NCBI GenBank assembly: GCA_030612385.1
Contig: JAUWNZ010000095.1
Coordinates: forward strand, 1-5,589
Length of the DNA stretch: 5,589 nt
From: Pseudomonadota bacterium
Lineage (GTDB): Bacteria; Desulfobacterota; Syntrophia; Syntrophales; JADFWA01
Direction of reading: 5' to 3'
Shown: positions 5,301 to 5,589 of the stretch, piece after piece
How the letters are laid out: every line of letters starts with the position of its first letter
Numbering within the stretch: the stretch's first letter is position 1
Program-made: the position numbers and the translations under genes
The notes under the pieces: generated by a model
The model's input: only the letters and a program-made list of their open reading frames with translations
Told to the model about the DNA's origin: nothing
The model's database searches: none

Positions 5301-5589
5301 CTCCAAGAGCTTTGCAAAACACTTCCTTTCGCCCAATTTCTGCGCCTGCCTGTGCGCAACGCGCAGGCTTGACAATGAATCCACCCTGCCAGGCCGGAAG
5401 CGAGGCATCCTTCTCATGCTTTCTTTCATAGATGTACATCTGTCCCAGAGTCACAAAGGGCTCAAAATATTTCCAGCCGGTATAGCTATACTTTTCATAG
5501 ACCCCCTCGGGGTTAACATCTGAATCCCAGATCATGTCCGTATGGACAAATGGGTTCTTGAACTTGCCGCCCCCGAGCTCCAGACCAGG
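5275..5589 (-). CDS. 3' part of a Porin_5-like outer-membrane protein gene, probably truncated
   Basis: The frame is open from the right edge of the window to a TGA at 5277-5275, giving 104 residues without the start. The first 70 or so residues read like a putative porin of the Porin_5 type: LELGGGKFKNPF, then MIWDSDVNPEGVYEKYS, then alternating aromatic strands such as GWKYFEPFVTLGQMYIYE. Such proteins are exported trimeric beta-barrels. After about residue 73 the porin character stops. A palindrome-encoded PARCAQAG follows, then some 20 residues of unrelated sequence ending in PATPAG, without the terminal aromatic residue expected of an outer-membrane barrel. The tail overlaps the ATPase gene by 26 bp. 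I infer that the 3' end of the porin gene was lost or replaced, perhaps when the ATPase segment arrived. The alternative is an unusual divergent porin. No signal peptide can be seen because the 5' end lies outside. Confidence 0.6.
   Translation of the reverse strand, partial: PGLELGGGKFKNPFVHTDMIWDSDVNPEGVYEKYSYTGWKYFEPFVTLGQMYIYERKHEKDASLPAWQGGFIVKPARCAQAGAEIGRKEVFCKALGVIPATPAG
5279..5295. repeat. Short CCTGC/GCAGG palindrome spanning the ATPase C-terminus
   Basis: CCTGC (5279-5283) faces GCAGG (5291-5295) across 7 nt. It encodes the last residues of the ATPase (in NLPESQV) on the plus strand and PATPAG, the end of the porin-like frame, on the minus strand. It may be a short copy of the elements at 5039 and 5344, or only a weak hairpin at the 3' end of both genes. 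Confidence 0.35.
5344..5368. repeat. Palindromic element inside the porin-like frame
   Basis: GCCTGC (5344-5349) is inverted as GCAGGC (5363-5368). An inner alternative stem is TGCGC/GCGCA (5353-5357/5361-5365) with a 3-nt AAC loop. On the minus strand, 24 nt read in frame as PARCAQAG, close to the PAASPTAQAG encoded by the element at 5039-5071. The shared arms and the shared peptide frame suggest one repeat family. Confidence 0.55.

Overview
This is a 5.6-kb bacterial chromosomal window of mixed composition. The left part is AT-leaning and the right part (from about 3.95 kb) is visibly richer in G+C. The gene families (a membrane protein with a spermidine-synthase-like domain, a YbaK-type tRNA deacylase, an AAA+DUF4143 ATPase and a Porin_5-like protein) fit a Desulfobacterota-type (former Deltaproteobacteria) genome. 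So do two very typical non-coding repeats, one built on 'GTCATTCCCG...CGGGAATGAC' and one on 'GTCATTGCGAG...CTCGCAATGAC'. The taxonomic call is an inference from family resemblance, not a search result.

Layout, left to right. (1) 1-150: a MITE-like double-hairpin repeat with terminal inverted repeats, bounded by an 11-bp direct repeat and ending just before a start codon. (2) 154-2574 (+): an 806-residue integral membrane protein, with an N-terminal membrane bundle, a central SAM-binding spermidine-synthase-like domain and a C-terminal membrane bundle. (3) 2575-2847: a convergent intergenic gap with a weak terminator-like hairpin and a second, unrelated MITE-like repeat. (4) 2848-3321 (-): a compact free-standing YbaK/ProX-type aminoacyl-tRNA deacylase with a strong Shine-Dalgarno and a near-consensus sigma-70 promoter about 190 bp upstream, so its leader is long. 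(5) 3538-3871: a gene-free divergent region with several inverted repeats. (6) 3954-5300 (+): an AAA ATPase with a DUF4143 C-terminal domain, with its own near-perfect promoter and Shine-Dalgarno. (7) 5275-5589 (-): the 3' part of a porin-like gene entering from the right edge. It runs tail-to-tail into the ATPase gene and looks truncated.

The genes do not form one operon. Each has its own orientation or signals, and the region reads as an accessory patchwork. The most interesting signal is a family of short G+C-rich palindromes with CCTGC/GCAGG arms near the right end. One lies inside the ATPase gene as a 33-bp (11-codon) in-frame segment within the nuclease-like fold. A second lies inside the porin-like gene, also in frame. 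Both are read so that they encode a similar peptide (PA...AQAG). A third, shorter copy spans the last codons of the ATPase. This resembles protein-coding palindromic elements that insert in frame and are tolerated in surface loops.
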